64,000 nt of DNA from Actinernus sp. WN-2022 (Eukaryota; Cnidaria; Anthozoa; Actiniaria; Actinernidae): positions 86,699,537 to 86,763,536 of the forward strand of contig JAOWCC010001589.1 in assembly GCA_030867875.1 (NCBI GenBank). Reading direction: 5' to 3'. Position numbers and translations under genes: made by a program. Below the pieces are notes generated by a model. That model made no database searches and was not told the origin of the DNA. It was given only the letters and a program-made list of their open reading frames with translations. Each line of letters starts with the position of its first letter. Position 1 is the stretch's first letter. Positions 18,700 through 25,510 of this stretch are shown one piece after another.

Positions 18700-19788
18700 A
18701 TGGCCTCTGAGGGTAGGTCCGATGAAAGAACTGATGAAGGTGGAGACTACGATAAAGATGATACTATCAATGTGGATGAGGAGTGGGATGCAATATTTCC
18801 AGAAGAGTCAGGAGAAATGGTCCCAATGAAAACCAGACGCAACTACAGTAAAGAAGGCGCTAGACCAAAGAATCAGGAAACCTCGTTTTCTAGAGAAGAT
18901 GACGAGTACTTCGACGAACTCATCGACTCGGAAGGCTCGAACGTTTCTAGAAATGAAAAAATCCTGGAGAGGCTGGAGAAAGAGAAAATCCCAAAGTATA
19001 CCGATCGAAGTGTAATCTTCAAACAGGGTTTATCGGAAAATGCAAGACAGGATATGTTCGAGACTGTCTGGGAAAAATACCACGATGTGGGAATTCGAGG
19101 CACGCTTGAGATTGCAACCATGTCTGATGGTAGAGTCTTTATCAAAGAGTATGGAAGTAAAGAAAAAGCTATTCCTTTGACCACCACGAAAGGTGAGTTA
19201 TATAAGAAGATGGGAAAAGGTCTCAAAAGAGTCTTAGGACCTTCGAGGGAAGAAATGTTAAAAGAAGTCATAGTAGCTCAAAACCAATTGAGTGAGAGGG
19301 TCGAACAAAATGAAGGAATACTCAAAGACCCTACGTCTACCGAAACTCAGAAAGAAAACGCTACTAATGAAATAAAGACCGATCAGGAGGAGCAAGCAGT
19401 CCTAGAACGAATAGAAGGAGCTATAATAGAACGGATGTCACTTAGGGATCGTATAAGAATCATCTTCAAGAAGTATGGAGTCAGTATAATTAGCGTGGTA
19501 GCTGTGGTAAGTACTGTGATCGGCGTAATAGTTTCCAATCTGACGAAGAAAGTTTCCGCGATAGTACCGGGATTTGGAGATGCTGCCAAAGCAGCTGCTA
19601 AAACAACTGTCAAAGGTTTAAGAGCAATAGGCAAAAAGTTAGAGGAGATTCTACCTAAGATGATTGGACCAATTGTGAGTCTCATATTCAGTATGGCTGC
19701 TGACGTTGTTGGAGTCTTAGCAAACAACCTTTGGTTGTTAATCGTAGCAGCAGTGGTCTTCGTAGTGGAGCAATACAAACGCCGTTAA
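18700..19788 (+). CDS. Large membrane-anchored protein with acidic N-terminus, 362 aa
   Basis: The start is taken at MASEGRSDER (18700); the 20 upstream codons fall in the shared promoter. The first 100 residues are strongly acidic and probably disordered. A middle domain (about 100-190) contains the tract VIFKQGLSENARQDMFETVW, a coiled-coil stretch lies at about 180-245, and the C-terminal third is hydrophobic. One membrane helix is at about 261-281, then a basic amphipathic Ala/Lys segment, then hydrophobic helices at 321-357 ending EQYKRR. No known domain was recognised, but the C-terminal layout recurs, from memory, in related elements. A virion membrane or membrane-penetration role is possible and unproven. 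Its stop overlaps the convergent gene by 4 bp. Confidence 0.78.
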   Translation: MASEGRSDERTDEGGDYDKDDTINVDEEWDAIFPEESGEMVPMKTRRNYSKEGARPKNQETSFSREDDEYFDELIDSEGSNVSRNEKILERLEKEKIPKYTDRSVIFKQGLSENARQDMFETVWEKYHDVGIRGTLEIATMSDGRVFIKEYGSKEKAIPLTTTKGELYKKMGKGLKRVLGPSREEMLKEVIVAQNQLSERVEQNEGILKDPTSTETQKENATNEIKTDQEEQAVLERIEGAIIERMSLRDRIRIIFKKYGVSIISVVAVVSTVIGVIVSNLTKKVSAIVPGFGDAAKAAAKTTVKGLRAIGKKLEEILPKMIGPIVSLIFSMAADVVGVLANNLWLLIVAAVVFVVEQYKRR

Positions 19789-21419
19789 CGAAACAACGTC
19801 CATACGATTCCAGCTGCAGCAATGGATGTCACTGCGAGATTAATCTCATGTTGTGAGACGACAGCCTTTACCTTTGCCTTTGCCTTTGCCTTTGCCTTTG
19901 GTACAGGAACTTGTTTCTTGTGCGTCTCGAGATGCGGCAACGATTTCTTATCTGATGATCCTTCCATAAGAAGAGGTTGGTGTCCTTTGACTTCTACATT
20001 GATGGCGTTAGTGCCTAGCACCATATCTTTCGTAGCTTTCGGGATTGGATTCTTATAACCATCTTTCTTACCAAGATAGTACTCTAGATCGCTTGGCAAA
20101 AGTCGCACATCTACAGCTATTGCTAAATCGAGCCTCTTATGCGTCCTCGTTATAGCAGTAAGATAGTTATTGTAGCTCACCACTAAATCGTTTTCGAGAA
20201 TAGCATCTTCGACTAAGCTCTTAAACTTTTCTTTGACGTTATGGCTATGTATGATGGAGTCGTTCAGATCTGCTTGTGCACCAAGTATGCAATGTCCAAA
20301 AGCCTCGACAGATCTATTCAACCTACCCAATCCAACATCTGTCAAACCCTTTCCGATTGGTGGCGTAAACCAATTGTATTGTTTACCGTTGTTATTGCCA
20401 ATGTACGCTAAAGAAAACTGATACGGAGTACGACTCTCCTCAGGAAACTTAAAGTCACCACCAGGCCACTTTGCAGAGAACGAAGTATTATGTGCATACT
20501 TCTCCGTATAGTTCACCATTTTTCCATGAGAGTTTACATAGACGTCTCCTAAGCCATTCCACCGAAAGTCTGGTGTTCGAGATATACCGAATTCGATGCA
20601 CAATTTCTCAAGAGCTGATTTGTTATAGAGGTTATCCCTTTGCTTGAAATGAGATTCACCAGGTAAAGGAACTCCATGAGTACCACCAAGTTCACGTAGA
20701 ATTCTTCGTATCGTGAAATATACGTGGAATCGTAGGAACCCTTGAACGACTGGTGGATACGTTTTGAAAGTGGGGTCAAACAACGACACTCCACATCCGG
20801 AAGTTGCACACCACGTTGCGAAATTCAATTGTTGAGGCCAGTAGTGGAAATCCGGACCAGCCAACCAATGCTGGGACTCCTTTTTTGTCGTATGCTTTAC
20901 AACGATCTCCCTGAATATATTTGGAACGCCAGCTTTGAAATTCTGCTTTGGTGTGATATATATCAATAGATTAGTGAGATCAATATCTTGTGCCGGTTCA
21001 GTAGAAGGAACTGCTGTAATGGGATATTTCACACTCATGTCTAGTATCAACGTAGTTGGGAAACCCCCCACATCTAATGCCTTATCTAACCTGGTCTGTA
21101 CATCTGTTGGAATGTGGAGATCGTCGACGAACCATTCCTCACTTCTGTCTTTGAAGGTAATCCTAGTTCTATAGGTCGACTCATCCTGTATATCATTGGC
21201 ATTTGTCTCAGCATAGAATTTCGAGTAGTCGGCATGGGGATACTTCTTCCGAAAGGTAGCGAAAGCTTTTGCGTTGCGTGGTGCTACCTCCTTGTTGAAC
21301 TCAGTGAGAACATCAGATTTTTGTTGTGCTGTGAGAGCGAATTTTTGTTGTTCCTTAGGCCACGGAATGAATCCTGAATGGTGGAGTCTATCCTCGAACT
21401 GATACTTCTTTGGTGGCAT
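19785..21419 (-). CDS. Large conserved Polinton-like protein with C-terminal anchor, 544 aa
   Basis: The start at MPPKKYQFED (21419) is preferred over a frame running 23 codons further, because those codons overlap the divergent promoter. It contains NFATWCATSGCGVSLFDPTF, RFHVYFTIRRILRELGG and GLGRLNRSVEAFGHCILGAQ, followed by DVRLLPSDLEYYLG. A Lys-Ala repeat linker (AKAKAKAKVKA, about 506-516) precedes a short C-terminal hydrophobic anchor (about 526-543). I recall similar proteins in cnidarian Polinton-like elements, without an assigned function. Its size and position among virion genes suggest a structural protein such as a spike, fibre or tape-like component. No protease or nuclease signature is apparent. 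Confidence 0.78.
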   Translation of the reverse strand: MPPKKYQFEDRLHHSGFIPWPKEQQKFALTAQQKSDVLTEFNKEVAPRNAKAFATFRKKYPHADYSKFYAETNANDIQDESTYRTRITFKDRSEEWFVDDLHIPTDVQTRLDKALDVGGFPTTLILDMSVKYPITAVPSTEPAQDIDLTNLLIYITPKQNFKAGVPNIFREIVVKHTTKKESQHWLAGPDFHYWPQQLNFATWCATSGCGVSLFDPTFKTYPPVVQGFLRFHVYFTIRRILRELGGTHGVPLPGESHFKQRDNLYNKSALEKLCIEFGISRTPDFRWNGLGDVYVNSHGKMVNYTEKYAHNTSFSAKWPGGDFKFPEESRTPYQFSLAYIGNNNGKQYNWFTPPIGKGLTDVGLGRLNRSVEAFGHCILGAQADLNDSIIHSHNVKEKFKSLVEDAILENDLVVSYNNYLTAITRTHKRLDLAIAVDVRLLPSDLEYYLGKKDGYKNPIPKATKDMVLGTNAINVEVKGHQPLLMEGSSDKKSLPHLETHKKQVPVPKAKAKAKAKVKAVVSQHEINLAVTSIAAAGIVWTLFR

Positions 21420-21465
21420 CGTGTTGAAGCTATACATACATATAGTTATACCTTCAACATATAAG
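21420..21465. promoter_or_regulatory. 46-bp bidirectional promoter between 544-aa and 219-aa genes
   Basis: The core is flanked by inverted GTTGAAG and CTTCAAC blocks. On the plus strand TATAGTTATAC (21441-21451) lies 14 nt before the ATG at 21466. On the minus strand a TATGTATAGC stretch precedes the ATG at 21419. Confidence 0.7.
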
Positions 21466-22125
21466 ATGGTTCTCTTATATATCACCACAACATTGGCCGA
21501 CCATACTGTCTACTTCGACAACCCTATTCTCATACAGAACGTTTCACTAGTCGAGGTCACTATTGAGAATAGTTGGTGGAACCTAGAAGAGCCAGGGAGC
21601 TTTCATTGGAATGTCAATGGTGTGATGTTTCCATACCGAATTTCTAAGGGAAACCATACTATGGGGAGCCTTCGACACTTCTTTACGCCTGCAGTTAGTG
21701 CTGACATCATAAGAATCGAGAAACCCCCTCATAGGAGGGCTTGGAAACTAGATGTCAAGCAATCGATCCTACTTAGTGGAAACCTCTGCAAACTGATGGG
21801 TATTAATCAAGATGGGAGCGCTAAGCAACTAGAAGTAGGTTCGCACGAAGTGTCCATCCAAGATGGAATCGATATAGTGTACATCTGCTGCGACGTTGTG
21901 GATTCCAGATTCTCGATTCAAGATGGAAAGCAATCTAAAGTCCTAAGTAGAATACATATCCGAGGCGATAGATTTATGAAAACGACGTATGCCTCACTAC
22001 GACCTCTAGATGTCAAAGCTCTAGGTACGATACGAAGCAGTCTTCGTCTGACAATTCTCGATGAGAAAGGCAATCTGATAGACTTTCGTGGTCGACCCAT
22101 ACTGTACGTGTTGAAGCTTGAATAA
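21466..22125 (+). CDS. Possible penton/minor capsid protein, 219 aa
   Basis: The ATG at 21466 is chosen; an in-frame GTG-initiated extension lies in the promoter. The protein is beta-strand rich with alternating hydrophobic residues. An early VTIENSWWNLEEPGSFHW segment (about 33-50) is followed by the tract KLDVKQSILLSGNLCKLMGI and a series of short strands to the C-terminus. No membrane segment is present. The pattern fits, by memory, single jelly-roll proteins found beside the major capsid protein in related invertebrate elements. Penton function is therefore a tentative structural inference; structure prediction would decide. It is divergent from the 544-aa gene and 19 bp upstream of the 203-aa gene. 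Confidence 0.6.
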   Translation: MVLLYITTTLADHTVYFDNPILIQNVSLVEVTIENSWWNLEEPGSFHWNVNGVMFPYRISKGNHTMGSLRHFFTPAVSADIIRIEKPPHRRAWKLDVKQSILLSGNLCKLMGINQDGSAKQLEVGSHEVSIQDGIDIVYICCDVVDSRFSIQDGKQSKVLSRIHIRGDRFMKTTYASLRPLDVKALGTIRSSLRLTILDEKGNLIDFRGRPILYVLKLE

Positions 22126-22144
22126 GTTATATGTATAACGTACA
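22111..22144 (+). promoter_or_regulatory. Putative promoter of the 203-aa gene, inside the previous gene's 3' end
   Basis: TTGAAGC lies within the last codons of the 219-aa gene. AGTTATATGTATAAC (22125-22139) ends six bases before the ATG at 22145. Confidence 0.5.
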
Positions 22145-22756
22145 ATGGAAGGCGACTCGATTCAACCGTTTCCATCAGCACCAAGTATCTATCCACAGAT
22201 TGCTAGTGACACTGGAAAGAACTTTAGACTGCAAACAATCCGAGACACGCTTTCGGACATAGAAGTTCAAGAAAGGCACTACGAAGGTGTGCGCAAGAAA
22301 TATGCACGTTCTCAAGGAATAGTTCATGGCATCGCAGTGGTAACTGGAGGTCTATCTGTGATCTTATCTGGATCTGGATTGGGAGCAGCGTTAACTGGGG
22401 TTGGAATAGTGATTGGTCTACCACTTGGAGTTATTGGTGGGCTATGTGGATTAATTTCAGCATCTACGACCCTTGGAGCTAAAAAGTTAGGAATGAAGGT
22501 TTCTAAGCATGAAAAGACAACTATGTTGGCAAAGGCAAAAATCAATACGATTCGCGATCTAGTATCGAAGGCCTTACGCGATGAAAACATATCCGACTCC
22601 GAATACAGTCTCATCCTGAACGAAGCGAATAAGTATGAGATCATGAGATCTGAAATTCGTCGCAAGGCTTCCATAGGTGAAAAAAGCACGGATCGGGTTC
22701 GAGCCGAACTCAAGCAAGAAGTGCAAAAGGAAATGCGAGAAAAACTTGGAATGTAA
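22145..22756 (+). CDS. Glycine-rich double-membrane-helix protein, 203 aa
   Basis: The function is unknown. A Pro/Ser N-terminus is followed by a helical region (25-55). Two or three glycine-rich hydrophobic helices (about 58-110) contain SGSGLG and GLPLGVIGGLCG. A conserved-looking cytosolic segment then reads KVSKHEKTTMLAKAKINTI (118-136), followed by SKALRDENISDSEYSLILNE. A basic helical tail ends the protein. From memory, the KHEKT-LAKAK-N-I-DL-SKAL block is widespread in cnidarian Polinton-like elements. A viral membrane or holin-like function is conceivable but not shown. It ends 3 bp before the convergent TFIIB-like gene. Confidence 0.78.
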   Translation: MEGDSIQPFPSAPSIYPQIASDTGKNFRLQTIRDTLSDIEVQERHYEGVRKKYARSQGIVHGIAVVTGGLSVILSGSGLGAALTGVGIVIGLPLGVIGGLCGLISASTTLGAKKLGMKVSKHEKTTMLAKAKINTIRDLVSKALRDENISDSEYSLILNEANKYEIMRSEIRRKASIGEKSTDRVRAELKQEVQKEMREKLGM

Positions 22757-22759
22757 GAA

Positions 22760-23752
22760 TCAACGTTTCTTATGAAAGGAACGAACATGGTTCGCACTTT
22801 CACTTTGCCAAGTCCTACTGCTAGTTAGCCTATGTCTAGTGTAGATTGGTTCGAAGTGGGAATGGTAAGAAGACAACTCCTTGACAAAACGCTTGACCGC
22901 ATTTCCAAATATGCCACATCGCTTAACGACATCCTTAAAAGACATAGACGATCCGGAGCGACGTAGCACCTCGTAACTTGCTCCAACGACTTTCGTCTTA
23001 AGCATTGATTTTGGGCCTATATTGTTTTCCATTGCCGTAGTAACGACCTCGTGGACTATTTGTTGAACGTCCCTAGGTACTCCTACAAGATCTAGTTGTA
23101 GGAAAGTCGTTGCAATGTGAGGAACTAGGCGCTCAGCATCCAAGTCTACATCAATCTTATCGTCGTCACACAGAGAACGTATGAAGACCTCTCCACTATG
23201 GATGCCTTCGTTTCTTAGTTGCATGAAGCGAGCGACCTCACCTTTAGATCGGACGAATCCACATTGTATGCATGCATGGTAGAGTAGAGCAGCTAAAATA
23301 TTTTTCTTAGCATCGCTACGCTTGAGACAAACTTTCATTATTTGGGTGAATGCGTCGGCTACGATTCCTAACGTGTTCATAGGGAACGATAGGTCATAAC
23401 TTTGTTCGTAAATAGTGTTGTATGCTCGTAGTTCTTGTAGGAGCGTTCGTCGTTTCAGTCCTATGTCATCATCGCTTTGCTTTGGTTTTGCGCGGTCTAG
23501 ATCACTTTGATACTGAGATCCCTCCGGACCTACTATACGCAGTCGAGTAGTAATGATTTCGACCTTCGTTTCTTCACATGGTTCAACCTCGGAAACAAGA
23601 CCACAGGTGGGACATACGAATTCCGTTCCTTGTATTTCAAAGGGGCAGAGACAATCAGGACATGTTTCACTGGCGTTAATATGTTCCACTTGTGGTTTGA
23701 TATTCAGGCTTCTACAAATTCCAGGACCAAACAATCTGATTAGCTCGTCCAT
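22760..23752 (-). CDS. TFIIB-like transcription initiation factor, 330 aa
   Basis: Predicted to recruit RNA polymerase to the element's promoters. The N-terminal zinc ribbon has C31-x2-C34 and C47-x2-C50 (CPDCLCPFEI then FVCPTCGLV), as in TFIIB/TFB. Two cyclin-like helical repeats follow. The first, at about 125-195, includes KKNILAALLYHACIQCGFVR; the second, at about 205-295, includes KSMLKTKVVGASYEVLRRSG and then a DVVKRCGIFGNAVKRFVKEL segment. The length matches TFIIB. A poxvirus VLTF3-like factor is the main alternative, but the twin cyclin-repeat pattern favours TFIIB. The ATG is almost abutted by TATAGTTGTAT, the element-wide motif, so it may act on its own gene. Confidence 0.82.
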   Translation of the reverse strand: MDELIRLFGPGICRSLNIKPQVEHINASETCPDCLCPFEIQGTEFVCPTCGLVSEVEPCEETKVEIITTRLRIVGPEGSQYQSDLDRAKPKQSDDDIGLKRRTLLQELRAYNTIYEQSYDLSFPMNTLGIVADAFTQIMKVCLKRSDAKKNILAALLYHACIQCGFVRSKGEVARFMQLRNEGIHSGEVFIRSLCDDDKIDVDLDAERLVPHIATTFLQLDLVGVPRDVQQIVHEVVTTAMENNIGPKSMLKTKVVGASYEVLRRSGSSMSFKDVVKRCGIFGNAVKRFVKELSSYHSHFEPIYTRHRLTSSRTWQSESANHVRSFHKKR

Positions 23753-23753
23753 G

Positions 23754-23780
23754 ATACAACTATAGATGTCGTACGTTCAA
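23754..23780 (-). promoter_or_regulatory. Putative promoter of the TFIIB-like gene
   Basis: On the minus strand TTGAACGTACG is followed by TATAGTTGTAT (23754-23764), ending one base before the ATG. The leader would be nearly absent if this is a TATA box, so it may instead act as an initiator. Confidence 0.55.
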
Positions 23781-23782
23781 TA

Positions 23783-23857
23783 GAAAAAAAAAAAAAAAGG
23801 AAGAATGAAGAGGGCCACGCAACGACCTTCTTCATTCTTCCTTTTTTCTTTTTTCGT
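23783..23857. terminator. Hairpin element B flanked by A- and T-runs
   Basis: The stem GGAAGAATGAAGA / TCTTCATTCTTCC (23799-23841) encloses GGGCCACGCAACGACCT. The loop is the reverse complement of the loop of hairpin A at 14854-14896. It lies between the stop of the Cys-rich gene and the start of the TFIIB-like gene. Confidence 0.5.
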
Positions 23858-23865
23858 GGCTATTC

Positions 23866-24312
23866 CTAAGCGTCCTTCTCGTTCCTCAAGGCAGCCAACA
23901 CCTCGTTGAGCACATGGTTGAGAGACTCTCCAAGACCTTCCACTGGTTCCAGCACTCTTGGTTCTGCGGGCAATGCTACCTCCGGTTCCACCATGTTTGG
24001 CTCCTCCTTTCTTGGATCCTCTAGCTTCTTGCTGGACTTCTTAGCGCGTCTTATATAGACACCGGAAGACTTCACCTTGATGGTGAGACGGTCGCATCCT
24101 GAGCAAAGCTCGTAATCAGTACGACATCCTTTACCGCACTTCGAGCATGGTACATATGGGGCACAGCCTTTTGAGATTTGGTAGTTGTGCTGGGAACAGA
24201 ACTTCGTTGTCTTCGAAATCTTCTTTGGACATTTTGAGTCCTTCCCTCTCATCAACCAATCACAAGTCGTCTCAGGCATTGCGGCGTCTACATTTGAGTT
24301 CTTCTTCGACAT
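23866..24312 (-). CDS. Cysteine-rich zinc-binding protein, 148 aa
   Basis: The N-terminal half carries a C-x10-C-x10-C-x2-H motif (C17, C28, C39, H42) in the context TCDWLMRGKDSKCPKK. This resembles short zinc motifs common in large nucleocytoplasmic DNA-virus proteins. A second cluster follows: C56, C59, C63, C70, C73. A basic stretch (RRAKKSSKK, about 88-96) and a Pro/Glu/Val-rich tail ending in an amphipathic helix complete it. It is probably a DNA- or RNA-binding regulator; the exact role is unknown. It sits between the F-box/ankyrin and TFIIB-like genes in an apparently regulatory right-hand region. Confidence 0.75.
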   Translation of the reverse strand: MSKKNSNVDAAMPETTCDWLMRGKDSKCPKKISKTTKFCSQHNYQISKGCAPYVPCSKCGKGCRTDYELCSGCDRLTIKVKSSGVYIRRAKKSSKKLEDPRKEEPNMVEPEVALPAEPRVLEPVEGLGESLNHVLNEVLAALRNEKDA

Positions 24313-24487
24313 GTTCGATCTGTATGGTATTAATGCGTACTAAGATGACAACGAATGCTAATGTCGTGGAATAAAGAATATATACTAATACCATTCGGTG
24401 CCAATATACAGTATAATAATCATTCCTTTAACATATACTTCAAGTTTGGATTTTATGTACAAGAATGTATAGTGACACTTTGGCTTC
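24313..24487. other. 175-bp spacer between the Cys-rich and F-box/ankyrin genes
   Basis: AT-rich, with ATACTAATACCATTCGG and GGTATTAATGCGTACTAAG forming a partial inverted repeat. It may hold the Cys-rich gene promoter. No frame of interest is present. Confidence 0.45.
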
Positions 24488-25165
24488 CTACGTGGCAGAA
24501 TGAGCATCCATGTAGTTGCGTAGTACAACCCTTTCGTCCTCTGTGAGCTGGGAGTATTGCCACTTAACGAACCATTTAGCGGTATCAAGATGACCATTGT
24601 TACAGGCGTATTCTATAGCAAGATCAATGCATTCATACTCTAGGGTTATCTGAAAACGTCGCATGAGCCACTTAACGTTATTAAGATGACCATTCATACT
24701 GGCATCTAATATAGCAAAACTGACGGCTTTATCCTCTTTGGTGAACTGGAAGTGCTTAATGAGCCACTTAGCGATACCAAGATGACCATACTCAAGGGCA
24801 GCGCGTAGAACGTGATTGGTGTGTCTGTCCATCATATCGAAACGTAAGTGCTTGATGAGCCACTTAACAGCATTAAGATCACCATATTCGCTGGCGTAGA
24901 GAAGAGAAAAGCTATCGTCGATGGAGCTTGCGGAAATACCGAAAGTTCGAGCCAATTCGTCTCGATCGTCGTCACTATGAGTAGACCTCAAACCAAAGCA
25001 TAGTGCTAGTTTACGGAACACTTGGTCTACGTTTTTGTAGCGCGCAAGAGATGCGGCATCGTTTAGGCGTTTCGATGTCCTTGAGATGCTTGCGAATGAC
25101 CAAGGATCTGCATGCTCTACGATCTTAGTCAGAATTTCTAGAGGGAGGCACGATATGTGATCCAT
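24488..25165 (-). CDS. F-box plus ankyrin-repeat protein, 225 aa
   Basis: The N-terminus (residues 3-45, CLPLEILTKIVEHADPWSF then TSKRLNDAA) has the F-box pattern that docks on Skp1. Four ankyrin-like repeats with about 32-residue spacing follow (88-108, 120-140, 152-172, 184-203). They share the NGHL-x-x-(A/V)KWL core also common in giant-virus ankyrin proteins. The likely role is a viral substrate adaptor that redirects a host SCF ubiquitin ligase. This combination is known in poxviruses and giant viruses but is not part of the Polinton core. Its promoter is supplied by the right TIR (TATAGTTATATCG, 14 nt before the ATG), equivalent to the polymerase side. An origin by gene capture is inferred. 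Confidence 0.83.
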   Translation of the reverse strand: MDHISCLPLEILTKIVEHADPWSFASISRTSKRLNDAASLARYKNVDQVFRKLALCFGLRSTHSDDDRDELARTFGISASSIDDSFSLLYASEYGDLNAVKWLIKHLRFDMMDRHTNHVLRAALEYGHLGIAKWLIKHFQFTKEDKAVSFAILDASMNGHLNNVKWLMRRFQITLEYECIDLAIEYACNNGHLDTAKWFVKWQYSQLTEDERVVLRNYMDAHSAT

Positions 25166-25177
25166 AGTGGAAGAGAT

Positions 25178-25505
25178 CGATATAACTATATGTAATCATA
25201 TCTCTAATAGGATTATCAAGTTGGATTTTACGTACAAGAACGTCTAGTGACACTTTGAATGACCCTTAGTTACCCCTAGTAGTATAGTCGGAGTCAGATA
25301 AATACAACTTTTTCTTGTGCAAGAAACCTCAAACTAGTGACCACTAAAATCGAAAATATTCTTGCACAAGGGGCGTCATGAAGTGGATTTCTGAATTCGC
25401 TTTATGACGCCCCTTGTGCAAGAATATTTTCGATTTTAGTGGTCGCTAGTTTGAGTTTTGTTGTGCAAGAAAAAGTGGTATTTATCTGACTCCGACTATA
25501 CTACT
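25178..25505 (-). repeat. Right terminal inverted repeat (328 bp)
   Basis: The reverse complement of 9694-10022 with a few substitutions. The outer 228 bp (25278-25505) form the same palindrome. The inner edge carries ATATAACTATA (25180-25190), which is the inward-facing TATAGTTATAT. Confidence 0.95.
25278..25505. repeat. Terminal palindrome inside the right TIR
   Basis: Arms starting AGTAGTATAGTCGGAGTC pair with ACTCCGACTATACTACT at the end. The spacer is GTGGATTTCTGAATTCGC, the reverse complement of the left spacer, so both ends are in the same flip state. Confidence 0.93.
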
Positions 25506-25510
25506 CCTGG
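25506..25510. repeat. Right target-site duplication CCTGG
   Basis: A direct copy of 9689-9693, immediately outside the right TIR. Confidence 0.9.

Larger units (their letters stand above)
9694..25505. mobile_element. Complete Polinton-like (Maverick/adintovirus-like) endogenous virus, 15,812 bp
   Basis: The element is delimited by inverted termini starting AGTAGTATAGTCGG and by a 5-bp target duplication. It encodes the Polinton hallmark set: family B DNA polymerase, RVE integrase, packaging ATPase and a probable double jelly-roll capsid protein. Added to these are small membrane proteins, a TFIIB-like factor, a Cys-rich protein and an F-box/ankyrin protein. All long frames are uninterrupted. 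Genes are packed with gaps of tens of bases or with overlaps. No adenain-like maturation protease was recognised. Several of the unknown proteins resemble, from memory, families recurring in cnidarian and other invertebrate Polinton-like elements; that is recollection, not a search result. Confidence 0.95.

Noticed and set aside
18640..18701. Upstream in-frame extensions of both the capsid and 362-aa genes through the same 60 bp
   Set aside because: The two extensions are mirror products of one AT-rich near-palindrome (each reads as an Ile/Tyr/Asn-rich peptide). It is far more likely a shared promoter, with starts at 18665 and 18700.
19822..20058. Plus-strand frame with a Phe-Ala repeat
   Set aside because: It is the antisense of the Lys-Ala linker of the 544-aa protein.
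22760..23752. Poxvirus VLTF3-like late factor as identity of the zinc-ribbon protein
   Set aside because: The two helical repeats after the ribbon follow the TFIIB cyclin pattern better. It is kept as the main alternative rather than the call.
9694..25505. Phage or bacterial contamination as the source of the polymerase-capsid cluster
   Set aside because: It is flanked by a target duplication, uses an RVE integrase and eukaryotic-type TFIIB and F-box genes, and lies among animal retroelements and host genes.
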